Part shown: piece after piece, positions 32,061 through 39,120 of the stretch
Position numbering within the stretch: position 1 is the first letter of the stretch
Layout: every line of letters starts with the position of its first letter
DNA from: Nocardiopsis alkaliphila YIM 80379
GTDB lineage: Bacteria > Actinomycetota > Actinomycetes > Streptosporangiales > Streptosporangiaceae
NCBI RefSeq assembly: GCF_000341005.1
Contig: NZ_ANBD01000071.1
Span: forward strand, 1 to 39,120
Direction of reading: 5' to 3'
DNA length: 39,120 nt
Translations under genes and position numbers: made by a program
The notes under the pieces: model-generated
What the model saw: only the letters and a program-made list of their open reading frames with translations
What the model was told of the DNA's origin: nothing
The model's database searches: none

Positions 32061-33524
32061 CTATACGCTCTTGCGACGCAACAAGGCCAGGAACATGGCG
32101 TCGGTGCCATGGACGTGCGGCCAGAACTGCGCATACCTGCCCTCGGGTCCGGACGCCAGGTCGGGGACCTCGTCCAGGTAGTCGGGGGCGCGCAGCAATT
32201 CCAGGTCGTCACGCCGGCCGATCACGTCCTGAACGATGGTGTGGGTCTCACCCAGATGCGGCGAGCAGGTGACGTACGCCACCACCCCGCCCGGACGGAC
32301 GGCCTCCACCGCACTGACCAGCAGGGCGCTCTGTAGTGGAGCCAACTCGGTGACGTTGTCCGGGCCTCGCCGCCAACGCGATTCGGGTCGACGGCGCAGG
32401 GCGCCCAGACCGGTGCAGGGCACGTCCGCCAGCACCCGATCGAAGACCCCCGGTTTCCAAGCGGGCCTGGTTCCATCGGCGACGATGGCTCGACCGGCGT
32501 CTCGAGGCGCGCGACGCACCGCGGTGGCCACCAGCCCCGCACGAGCCGGCTGCGCTTCGGAGGCGACCAGACGGGCCTCACGCTGACCGGCCAGGGAGGC
32601 CAGCAACCCCGCCTTGCCCCCCGGGCCCGCGCACAGGTCCAGCCACCGGGAGTCGTCGCCGTGTGTGTCCACTCGGGTCAACGCCAAGGCGACGAGTTGG
32701 CTGGCCTCGTCCTGGACCGCGGCCCGGTTCTGCCGCACCTCACGGATGGCTCCGGGGTCACCTTCGGGAAGATAGGCGGCGAAGGGCGAGTAACGGCCCG
32801 GCTCGGCCCCCGACTCTCGCAGGTCCGAGACCTTGGCCCGGCCCGGTTTGGCCACGAGGGTGACCTTGGGGCGTTCGTTGTGCGCCTTGAGCAGTTCCTC
32901 GGTACGCGGCAGACCCGCGTCCTTGGCCCTCTCCCCCAAGGCCCGGGCCAATTCCTTGACCACCCAGCGCGGGTGGCTGTGCACCACCGACAGATGACCA
33001 CTGGGGTCACGATCGCGTTCGGGGGCCACGATCGGCAGCCAGGCGTCCAGGTCACGGGCGCTCACCTTGCGCAGGATCGCGTTGACGAACCCGGAACGAT
33101 GGTGACCGACCACCTTACGGGCCAAGGCCACGGTCTCACCGACCGCGGCGTGCGGCGGGATGTTGGTGGACAGCAACTGGTGGGACCCCATGCGCAACAG
33201 GGGCAGCACCTCCTGATCCACCGACGCCAGAGTGCGGTCCACACAGGTCTGCAGGATGGCGTCGTAGGTGCCCTGATGACGCAGGGTGCCGTAGGTGAGT
33301 TCGGTGGCCAGGGCCGCGTCACGGCCATGGACACCGCGTTCACCCAGCAGCGAGGGCAGCAGCAGGTTCGCGTAGGCGTCACGTTGCCCCACCGCCCGCA
33401 ACACGTCGTAGGCGACCCGCCGGGCGGGGTCTCGGGGCTGGGGCGGCCCGGACCGCTGACCACCCTGTCGGGGTTTGGCGCCCCGTCGCGGACGGCGGCT
33501 TTGGGAACGGGACTGCTCGCTCAA
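32061..33524 (-). CDS. rsmB: 16S rRNA (cytosine(967)-C(5))-methyltransferase RsmB
   Basis: 487-aa RsmB. An N-terminal NusB-like RNA-binding domain (about 35-175) precedes a SAM-dependent RNA m5C methyltransferase domain: LDLCAGPGGKAGLLA (motif I), VLADVPCTGLGALRRRPE (motif IV with its Cys) and YVTCSPHLGETHTIV (motif VI with the catalytic Cys). TTG at 33524 gives the start SEQSRSQSRRPRRG, which resembles actinobacterial RsmB; a GTG at 33575 would add 17 residues but lacks a ribosome site. It follows fmt by 81 bp, the common fmt-rsmB order. Confidence 0.92.
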   Translation of the reverse strand: MSEQSRSQSRRPRRGAKPRQGGQRSGPPQPRDPARRVAYDVLRAVGQRDAYANLLLPSLLGERGVHGRDAALATELTYGTLRHQGTYDAILQTCVDRTLASVDQEVLPLLRMGSHQLLSTNIPPHAAVGETVALARKVVGHHRSGFVNAILRKVSARDLDAWLPIVAPERDRDPSGHLSVVHSHPRWVVKELARALGERAKDAGLPRTEELLKAHNERPKVTLVAKPGRAKVSDLRESGAEPGRYSPFAAYLPEGDPGAIREVRQNRAAVQDEASQLVALALTRVDTHGDDSRWLDLCAGPGGKAGLLASLAGQREARLVASEAQPARAGLVATAVRRAPRDAGRAIVADGTRPAWKPGVFDRVLADVPCTGLGALRRRPESRWRRGPDNVTELAPLQSALLVSAVEAVRPGGVVAYVTCSPHLGETHTIVQDVIGRRDDLELLRAPDYLDEVPDLASGPEGRYAQFWPHVHGTDAMFLALLRRKSV

Positions 33525-33605
33525 CGTGTGCTCTGCCTCAACAAACCGGGGACGTGTGTCGGCGCGCGCTCGCACGCGCCCGCCGACTATCGAGACTACG
33601 GCAGG

Positions 33606-34541
33606 TCAGTCGCCCCGACGGTCATCTTCGGTGGGACGCACACCACGCGCCCAGTCCACCGCCGCCATGGCCTTCTTGCCCTGCGGTTGGACCTGACCGA
33701 GCTCGACCGGATGGGTGCTGGTGCCCGCCAAGACCCGCTTCTTGTCCACGTGTAGGCGGCCGGGTTCCAGCTCGGGCCGATCGGCGTCGGTGATCGGACG
33801 CACCGGTCCCACCTTCAAACGTGTACCGCGGAAGGTCGTCCAGGCGCCGGGAGCGGGCGTGCAGGCACGGGCGAGGCGATCCACGCGCCGGGCGGGCGCG
33901 GTGAAGTCGAGTTCGGCGTCCTGCGGGGTGAGCTTGCCCGCGTAGGAGACATCGGCCTCCGGCTGCGGGACCGGGGTGAGCACGCCGGCGGCGATGCCAT
34001 CGATGGTTCGCGTCAGCAGGCCGGCCCCGGAAACGGCCAATCGGGTGAGGAGTTCACCGCTGGTGTCGGTGGGGCGGATGGTCTCGGCGAGGGTGCCGAA
34101 GACCGGACCGGCGTCGAGTTCCTTGACGATGCGGAAGGTGGAGGCACCGGTGACGTCGTCACCGTGCAGGATCGCGTGCTGCACCGGGGCGGCTCCACGC
34201 CATGCGGGCAACAAGGAGAAGTGCAGGTTGACCCAGCCGTGTTCGGGGACGTCCAGGGCGGCCTGGGGCAGCAGGGCCCCGTAGGCGACCACGGGGCAGC
34301 AGTCCGGGGCGATCTCGCTCAGGCGCTCCAGGAATTCGGGGTCCCCGGCCTTGGCCGGCTTGAGTACTTCGATACCCTCGCTCTCGGCGAGTTCGGCGAT
34401 CGGGCCGGGCGACACCTTGCGACCGCGCCCGGAACGGGCGTCGGGTCGGGTGACCACGGCCGCGACCTCGTGTTCGGAGTCGATCAGCGCCCGGAGTGAG
34501 GGCACCGCGACCTCCGGTGTCCCGGCAAAGACGAGCTTCAT
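33606..34541 (-). CDS. fmt: Methionyl-tRNA formyltransferase
   Basis: 311-aa enzyme that formylates initiator Met-tRNA with 10-formyl-THF. The N-terminal formyltransferase domain begins [16 protein letters not shown] and has [20 protein letters not shown], containing the catalytic Asn-x-His; [16 protein letters not shown] follows. The C-terminal OB-fold tRNA-binding domain has [18 protein letters not shown] at 34541 is chosen by family alignment. It is divergent from priA, with 124 bp between, and upstream of rsmB. Confidence 0.95.
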   Translation of the reverse strand: MKLVFAGTPEVAVPSLRALIDSEHEVAAVVTRPDARSGRGRKVSPGPIAELAESEGIEVLKPAKAGDPEFLERLSEIAPDCCPVVAYGALLPQAALDVPEHGWVNLHFSLLPAWRGAAPVQHAILHGDDVTGASTFRIVKELDAGPVFGTLAETIRPTDTSGELLTRLAVSGAGLLTRTIDGIAAGVLTPVPQPEADVSYAGKLTPQDAELDFTAPARRVDRLARACTPAPGAWTTFRGTRLKVGPVRPITDADRPELEPGRLHVDKKRVLAGTSTHPVELGQVQPQGKKAMAAVDWARGVRPTEDDRRGD

Positions 34542-34665
34542 GGCGTTGAACTTTCCCTCCACAGCGGCTACGGGTCACTGTTCTACCAGGGTTCGAGGGC
34601 TCGGCTCGCGGTGTCGGGCTCTTCCTGCCTCTGGCCTGTCGTGGCCGTCTGATAGACCAAGAGTG

Positions 34666-36861
34666 ATGACAGCGCAACCCGACCGGCCCGACGAGGTCCT
34701 TTTCGACCTGCCGAGGCAGGAGAAGAAGGAAACGGCGAAGGAGAAGGCCGTCGCCGCGAAGAGCCGCCGACCGGCCAGGCGCAGGCCCGCCGACCGGCTC
34801 CCGATCGCGCGCGTGATCGTGGACACCCCACTGCCCCACTTGGACCGTTACTTCGACTACCGGGTTCCCGCGGACATGGACGAGGCGGCCGTGCCCGGGT
34901 GCCGGGTGAAGGTGCGCTTCAACGGCAGGCTGCTCGCCGGTTTCCTCGCCGAACGGGTGGAGAGCTCCGAGTTCTCGGGACGGCTGGCCTACCTGGAGAA
35001 GGTGGTCTCCCCCGAACCCGTGCTCACCCCCGAGATCCTGGGGTTGTCCCGCGCCGTGGCCGACCGCTACGCGGGCACGCTGAGCGACGTACTGCGGCTG
35101 GCGGTGCCACCACGACACGCGCGGGTGGAGAAGGAGGTCGACCAAAGGGAGCAGGCTCGGGCCGAAGACCTCCAGGGACACGACCCGGAGCCGGTGGCTC
35201 CCGTCCCTTCGGACACAGGCCCCTCCGACGCCGTGCCCGCGGCGCCCGGCGACCCCTCAGCGGTCCAGGAGACAGTGGGGGCCGCCATACTGGAGGTCGA
35301 CCCCGGCCCATGGGACGCCTACCCCGAGGGGCCTGCCTACGTTCGGGCGCTGCGGGAGGGGCGACCGGCCCGCGCGGTCTGGAACGCCCTCCCTGGAATC
35401 GGTTGGACGGACGCGATCGCGGTGGTGGCCGAGGCGACCCTGGCCGCCGGAAACGGCACGGTGATCGTCCTTCCCGATGGCCGTGACGTGGCCCGGGTGG
35501 ACACGGCGCTCACCCACCGACTGGGGGCGGGACGGCACGTGGCCCTCACCGCGAACCTGGGGCCGGCCGAACGTTATCGACGGTGGCTGTCGGTGCTACG
35601 CGGACAGGTACGTGTGGTGGTCGGTACCCGGGCCGCCGTCTTCGCGCCCGTACACGACCTGGGGTTGGTGGTGCTGTGGGACGACGGTGACGACGTGCAC
35701 GTGGACCAGCACGCGCCCTACCCGCACGCGCGCACGGTGTTGGCCATGCGCGCCCACCGCGCCGGCGCGGGCGCGCTCATCGGCGGGCACACTCGTACCA
35801 CCGATTCCCAACTGTTGCTGGAGTCCGGGTGGGCCCATCCCCTGGTCGGCGATCGAGCGACCCTGCGTCGCTACGCCCCGGTGGTGCGGCCGGCCGGGGA
35901 CGACCGGGAGTTGGCCCGGGACGAGGCGGCCCGTTCGGCACGGATGCCCAGTGTGGCACTGCGGTCGGCCCGGGAGGCCGCCCGGGGTGGACCGGTGCTG
36001 TTCCAGGTGCCGCGCCGGGGTTACCTCAACAGTCTGGCTTGTGCGGGTTGCCGTGAACCGGCCCGCTGTGACGCCTGCCGTGGCCCGTTGGCGGTGCGCG
36101 GTTCGCACGCCATGCCCTCGTGCGGCTGGTGCGGCCGGGTCGCCGGGCAGTGGGCCTGTCCCGGGTGTGGGGTGAGGCGGATGCGCGCGGTGGTCGTGGG
36201 GGCGCGCCGCACCGCCGAGGAACTGGGGCGGGCCTTCCCCGCCTTGACCGTGCGTACCTCCGGGCGCGAGGAGGTGTTGCCGGAGGTCTCCGACCGCCCG
36301 GCCCTGGTGGTGGCCACACCGGGAGCCGAGCCCGTGGCCAAGGGCGGGTACGCCGCCGCGATCCTGTTGGACGGATGGGCACTGCTCAACCGCGCCGACC
36401 TGCGCGCTTCGGAGGAAACCCTGCGTCGCTGGTTGAACGCGTCGGCGCTGGTGCGGCCGGGCGGCACCGTGGTGGTGTCGGCGGACGCGGCTCTACCGGT
36501 GGTGCAGTCCCTGGTGCGATGGGATCCGGGCGGTTTCGCCGAACGGGAGCTCTCCGAGCGGCGCGATCTGGGGTTTCCCCCCGCGGTGTCGATGGCCTCC
36601 ATCACCGGTGGGCCCGAGCACGTGCGCGAACTCCTGGACCAGGTCGACCTGCCGGAAGGCGTCGAGCTGCTGGGGCCGGTTCCGGTGGGTACGGAGCTCA
36701 CCGAAAAGGGCACCCACCAGACCGAACGTGCGCTGTTGCGGATACCGCGCGGCGGGATCGGCGAGCTGGCCAGAGCGTTGAAGACGGCCGCGGTGGCGCG
36801 CAGCGCCCGCCGGGACGAGTATCTGGCCCAGGTACGGGTGGACCCGCTCCGCGTGATCTAG
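34666..36861 (+). CDS. priA: Replication restart protein PriA, non-helicase actinobacterial form
   Basis: 731 aa. The N-terminal 3'BD domain is clear (RVIVDTPLPHLDRYFDYRVP, then PGCRVKVRFNGR and EPVLTPEILGL). A Pro/Glu-rich insert (about 155-220) precedes the helicase-like region, where Walker A has become LPGIGWTDAIA (no GKT, near 243) and the DEEH box LWDDGDD (near 338). Four CxxC pairs for two zincs are kept (about 455-505). The C-terminal domain is intact (LGFPPAVSMASI, LGPVP). Actinobacterial PriA generally lacks helicase motifs, so a scaffold role in replisome reloading is likely. The ATG start has a weak ribosome site. Confidence 0.93.
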   Translation: MTAQPDRPDEVLFDLPRQEKKETAKEKAVAAKSRRPARRRPADRLPIARVIVDTPLPHLDRYFDYRVPADMDEAAVPGCRVKVRFNGRLLAGFLAERVESSEFSGRLAYLEKVVSPEPVLTPEILGLSRAVADRYAGTLSDVLRLAVPPRHARVEKEVDQREQARAEDLQGHDPEPVAPVPSDTGPSDAVPAAPGDPSAVQETVGAAILEVDPGPWDAYPEGPAYVRALREGRPARAVWNALPGIGWTDAIAVVAEATLAAGNGTVIVLPDGRDVARVDTALTHRLGAGRHVALTANLGPAERYRRWLSVLRGQVRVVVGTRAAVFAPVHDLGLVVLWDDGDDVHVDQHAPYPHARTVLAMRAHRAGAGALIGGHTRTTDSQLLLESGWAHPLVGDRATLRRYAPVVRPAGDDRELARDEAARSARMPSVALRSAREAARGGPVLFQVPRRGYLNSLACAGCREPARCDACRGPLAVRGSHAMPSCGWCGRVAGQWACPGCGVRRMRAVVVGARRTAEELGRAFPALTVRTSGREEVLPEVSDRPALVVATPGAEPVAKGGYAAAILLDGWALLNRADLRASEETLRRWLNASALVRPGGTVVVSADAALPVVQSLVRWDPGGFAERELSERRDLGFPPAVSMASITGGPEHVRELLDQVDLPEGVELLGPVPVGTELTEKGTHQTERALLRIPRGGIGELARALKTAAVARSARRDEYLAQVRVDPLRVI

Positions 36862-36875
36862 GTGTCGGCCAAGGT

Positions 36876-37424
36876 TCACCCCAGAGCGACACCTCGGCGG
36901 TCGCGGTACAGGTCGCGCAATAGGGCGACCTCGGCGCCATGGTGGATGAACTCCCGGTTCAGGTGCAGCATGAGCACCACCATCGGAAACTCCGACCATT
37001 GGGCCGCCTCGGCACCGCCCACCGGTTCGGCCAGGGCGTCGTCGTCGAGTCGGCCCACCTGTTCGGACCAGGTGAGGTAGGCGGTGCGCAGACGTTGGCG
37101 GGCCTCGGCCGCGGTCGAAGGCCAGTCGATGGTGTCACGGCTCGCGGTGCGGTCGCCGAAGTGCCAGTTGATTCGGGTCTCCAGCACGTCCACCACGACG
37201 TGGCCCAGGCGCCAAGCGATGGTGGTGAAAGGGGGCGGCTCGGGTTCGGGGTAGGCGCCGTCGGGGGCGTGGTGCCCGTCTCGGTTCGGACGCACGGTCC
37301 AACAATTCGGTACGGGTTCCCAGTAGAACTCGTCGTCGGTGAGACCTTCCAGGCGGGGCCACAGCGAGTATTCCCAGTAGAACTGCGTCTGAGCGAGGAT
37401 CTCGCCGTTCCAGTTCACCGCCAT
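36876..37424 (-). CDS. DinB-superfamily protein
   Basis: 182-aa four-helix-bundle protein of the DinB/YfiT-like superfamily (not the polymerase). The metal-site histidines are visible: His in WRLGHVVVDVLE and the HH pair in EFIHHGAEVALL. The fold begins FYWEYSLWPRLEGLTDDEFYWEP, also typical. Such proteins are metal-dependent thiol transferases (for mycothiol in actinobacteria) or have unknown activities. ATG at 37424, with GGGGAG 8 nt upstream; the upstream frame overlaps the methyltransferase-like gene. It overlaps that gene by 10 nt and is convergent with priA. Confidence 0.82.
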   Translation of the reverse strand: MAVNWNGEILAQTQFYWEYSLWPRLEGLTDDEFYWEPVPNCWTVRPNRDGHHAPDGAYPEPEPPPFTTIAWRLGHVVVDVLETRINWHFGDRTASRDTIDWPSTAAEARQRLRTAYLTWSEQVGRLDDDALAEPVGGAEAAQWSEFPMVVLMLHLNREFIHHGAEVALLRDLYRDRRGVALG

Positions 37425-38125
37425 CGGCCGGCTCCCCCTCTTCGTACGGGTACGCGTCCCAGTCCGGCCAGGATGCCACAGCCCGACGCGGCCACGTCCT
37501 CGTCGGGATAGGGCCACCAGGTGAGGTCGGCCACCCCGGGTTCGAGGAGGGAGAAGGGGGCGAAGGCACGTTCGACTTCGGCGCGGGGAGCCGTGGAGGT
37601 CAAGGCGAGGTGGCCACCGCCGCGCATGAGGCCGCGTAGGTCCTCCAATCCGCTGGGTGGGCAGTCCGCACCGAAGGTGCGGGTCATCAACACGCCGACG
37701 GGCTCGTCGAAGTCGACGAGCCCGCTGGTGTGGAGTCTACGCAAAAGGGCCTCGGATTCGGACCCGTCACCGGAGAGTACGGCGGCGTGCTCGGGGGAGG
37801 TGAGGAGTCCCGCCGCTCCCTGGGGGGCGACGTGGACCACGGTGGCCTCTGGGGCGACCCGACGCACCCGTTCGGCCGTCCCAGGGACCGGACAGCCCCA
37901 GTCCACGAACTGGCGTATCCCGGCGTCGGCGCACAAGTAGTCGATGACCCGGCCGAGGAAGGCCTGGTGGAGGCGGACGTGTTCGGCCCAGGCCGGGTCG
38001 GGGGACGTACGGGCGCCAGAATCGAGTGCGACCACGCGTGGACGGCCTCGGTGGGACGGTGGGGGTTCGCTTCGGCGGAACACGGCCGTGAGGGGACCCG
38101 CCTTGGGTCCTCGGACGTCCGTCAC
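37415..38125 (-). CDS. Divergent DUF574-type SAM-methyltransferase-like protein
   Basis: 236-aa protein resembling the actinobacterial DUF574/Methyltransf_19 family: GIRQFVDWGCPVPG stands where family members have an FLDIGTG-type SAM motif, and LLEPGVADLTWWPYPDED matches the usual LVEPG-V-x-L-x-W region. It lacks the family's N-terminal ARxYDYLLGG-type segment and the acidic residue after beta-2 (VVHVAPQG). SAM binding is therefore doubtful. GTG at 38125 is preferred, since GGGGGAG lies 7 nt upstream. It overlaps the DinB-like gene by 10 nt, forming a two-gene operon. Confidence 0.65.
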   Translation of the reverse strand: MTDVRGPKAGPLTAVFRRSEPPPSHRGRPRVVALDSGARTSPDPAWAEHVRLHQAFLGRVIDYLCADAGIRQFVDWGCPVPGTAERVRRVAPEATVVHVAPQGAAGLLTSPEHAAVLSGDGSESEALLRRLHTSGLVDFDEPVGVLMTRTFGADCPPSGLEDLRGLMRGGGHLALTSTAPRAEVERAFAPFSLLEPGVADLTWWPYPDEDVAASGCGILAGLGRVPVRRGGAGRWR

Positions 38126-38527
38126 GATCACGCTCCCCCAGCCGATTCGGTCGTGGGCGGTGGGGCGCGGTGTCGGTGGACCGATCGGATCCGCGACGGT
38201 GCGCCCTACCGTCAGGGCCAGATAGTACAGCTTGTGAACGTGATACCCGGCACATGCTTACGTGAAATGCACCCTAATACACCATTTGTGATGACCTGCG
38301 TCGCGGGTTTCTGTGAGAACAAGGTCCCGAACCTCACCCTCGAACACCCGCCGAGCGCACTCGTGAGGCCACCCGACGCCGTATCTCCGTCGACAACGCG
38401 GCGATCGACACCACGGTGCCCGGGACGTCGAGGCTTGTCCCGGATGCTCGTGACCTGTTCGGCGACGTGACACACCAGACGTGGGGGAAGCGGCCGCACG
38501 TTCGTGTGGCCTGGGACACGACCCTGC
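38126..38527. other. Intergenic region, no gene supported
   Basis: Divergent spacer of lower GC. It contains a -10-like TATTAG on the minus strand near 38275 that could serve the methyltransferase-like gene, with a roughly 140-nt leader, but no clear -35. Short frames on both strands show no coding bias and no recognisable protein. No tRNA or structured RNA is evident. Confidence 0.4.
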
Positions 38528-38558
38528 TTGACAGTCGGCGCGGCGCCTGGGACATACT
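38528..38558 (+). promoter_or_regulatory. Candidate promoter for the DUF3870 gene
   Basis: A perfect -35 TTGACA (38528-38533) is followed after 19 bp by CATACT (38553-38558). The spacing is long by 1-2 bp. It lies about 110 bp upstream of the start codon. Confidence 0.4.
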
Positions 38559-38614
38559 GTTCCCGAACTGCCCTCACGTCGCGGGTGTCCGGTTTCCCTG
38601 GCCACCCTCCAGAC

Positions 38615-38643
38615 GCGAGACTCCAGTGCGTTGGAGTTTTCGC
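38615..38643 (+). promoter_or_regulatory. Leader stem-loop upstream of the DUF3870 gene
   Basis: ACTCCA (38620-38625) and TGGAGT (38632-38637) pair around a 6-nt loop, and GCGA (38615-38618) with TCGC (38640-38643) extends the stem beyond a small internal loop. It is in the predicted 5' leader, ending 26 nt before the start codon and about 12 nt before the ribosome site. Confidence 0.4.
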
Positions 38644-38669
38644 ATGCCCGCAGACGAGAGGTGTGTCCG

Positions 38670-39053
38670 TTGCACGGCGACGACCGCGTTCAGCAGCTCT
38701 TCCGCAACCCTCGGGTGGTCCTGATATCCGGCTACGCCCGTCTTCCCGATTCCGTGGCGAGCCATTCCCAGTACCAGCGACTCGGTGTCGTGCTCGCGGT
38801 GGACTCCACCGACGGTCGCATCGTCGCCGCGGACACCACCCTGCTCACCGACCTGGCCAAGGACTTCTTCCGCGCCCTGGTGGAGGGTGCTTCGGTGACC
38901 GAGGACATGGCGGAGATCGTTCAACGAGTCCAGACACGGTACGCGGGCCAGTCGGGCGCCGCCCTCACCACCGCCCTGCGACGCTGCCTGGAGACCTACT
39001 ACCAGCTGCGCGACGGTGACCAGCTGCCCGGCGCCCTCGACGGCAAGGAGTGA
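38670..39053 (+). CDS. DUF3870 domain-containing protein
   Basis: About 127-aa single-domain protein. Characteristic parts are VVLISGYARLPDSV, YQRLGVVLAVDSTDGRIVAADTTLLTDLAKDFF and the C-terminal LRRCLETYYQLRDG. This fits DUF3870, a small family of unknown function found beside hydantoinase, amidase and other catabolic genes in various bacteria. TTG at 38670 is chosen because GAGAGG lies 7-8 nt upstream; GTG at 38661 is in frame. The next gene begins 3 nt after its stop. Confidence 0.7.
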   Translation: MHGDDRVQQLFRNPRVVLISGYARLPDSVASHSQYQRLGVVLAVDSTDGRIVAADTTLLTDLAKDFFRALVEGASVTEDMAEIVQRVQTRYAGQSGAALTTALRRCLETYYQLRDGDQLPGALDGKE

Positions 39054-39056
39054 CCC

Positions 39057-39120
39057 TTGAACCCTTCCCATCCCGACTCCCCTCCGGACCAGGCCCCACC
39101 GCCACTGGCGGGGGGGCGGG
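39057..39120 (+). CDS. Start of an unidentified gene, partial
   Basis: A TTG 3 nt after the DUF3870 stop is preceded by AAGGAG at ideal spacing and opens a frame rich in proline (LNPSHPDSPPDQAPPP) that continues to the window edge. Its product cannot be identified. Close spacing implies it is in one operon with the DUF3870 gene. Confidence 0.5.
   Translation, partial: MNPSHPDSPPDQAPPPLAGGR

Noticed and set aside
38330..38400. tRNA-like GTTCGA stretch in the 38.3-38.4 kb intergenic region
   Set aside because: No acceptor stem, anticodon arm or D-arm could be folded around it.
38212..38577. 121-codon minus-strand frame in the gap before the DUF3870 gene
   Set aside because: No third-position GC bias, no recognisable domain, and it covers the likely promoter region.

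Overview
The window is chromosomal DNA from a high-GC Gram-positive actinomycete. It is roughly 70% GC with near-saturated GC at third codon positions, and GTG and TTG starts are common. The gene content is typical of the group: an mraZ-led division cluster, GTG-started EF-P, DUF3040, an SseB-like protein, and a PriA without helicase motifs. The mix resembles Nocardiopsaceae/Streptosporangiales more than Streptomyces, but genus is inference only. I see no insertion sequences, phage genes, CRISPR arrays, rRNA or tRNA.

Layout. (1) 1-4473, minus strand: start of the dcw cell-wall/division operon, read mraZ > rsmH > ftsL > ftsI > (probably) murE, behind a promoter overlapped by four tandem MraZ boxes. 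(2) 4797-9529, plus strand: moxR > DUF58 > transglutaminase operon, ending at a very long perfect hairpin. (3) 9732-12546, minus: DUF3040 membrane protein, DNA polymerase IV and a methyltransferase. (4) 12594-17872, minus: prepilin peptidase, aroC, then aroK-aroB-efp-nusB (shikimate pathway plus translation and antitermination factors). (5) 17964-26378: mixed single genes: SseB-like, a MarR/YceI divergent pair, DUF2470, a large unusual protein kinase, an aldose epimerase, and a MocA/XdhC molybdo-enzyme maturation pair. (6) 26549-29892, minus: riboflavin operon ribE-ribBA-ribH-PH-domain gene under an FMN riboswitch. (7) 29913-37424: PAP2 phosphatase, rpe, rsmB, fmt, and divergent priA. (8) 36876-39120: DinB-superfamily protein, a divergent SAM-methyltransferase-like protein, a DUF3870 protein and the start of another gene.

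Most of the window is conserved core metabolism and I do not claim a new system. The parts that best repay a second look are the orphan kinase with a long undescribed C-terminal half (20756-23428), the hairpin-rich leader of the DUF2470 gene (20044-20227), the 15-bp inverted repeat covering the probable murE start (113-190), the degenerate methyltransferase overlapping a DinB-like gene (37415-38125), and a probably leaderless rpe promoter.
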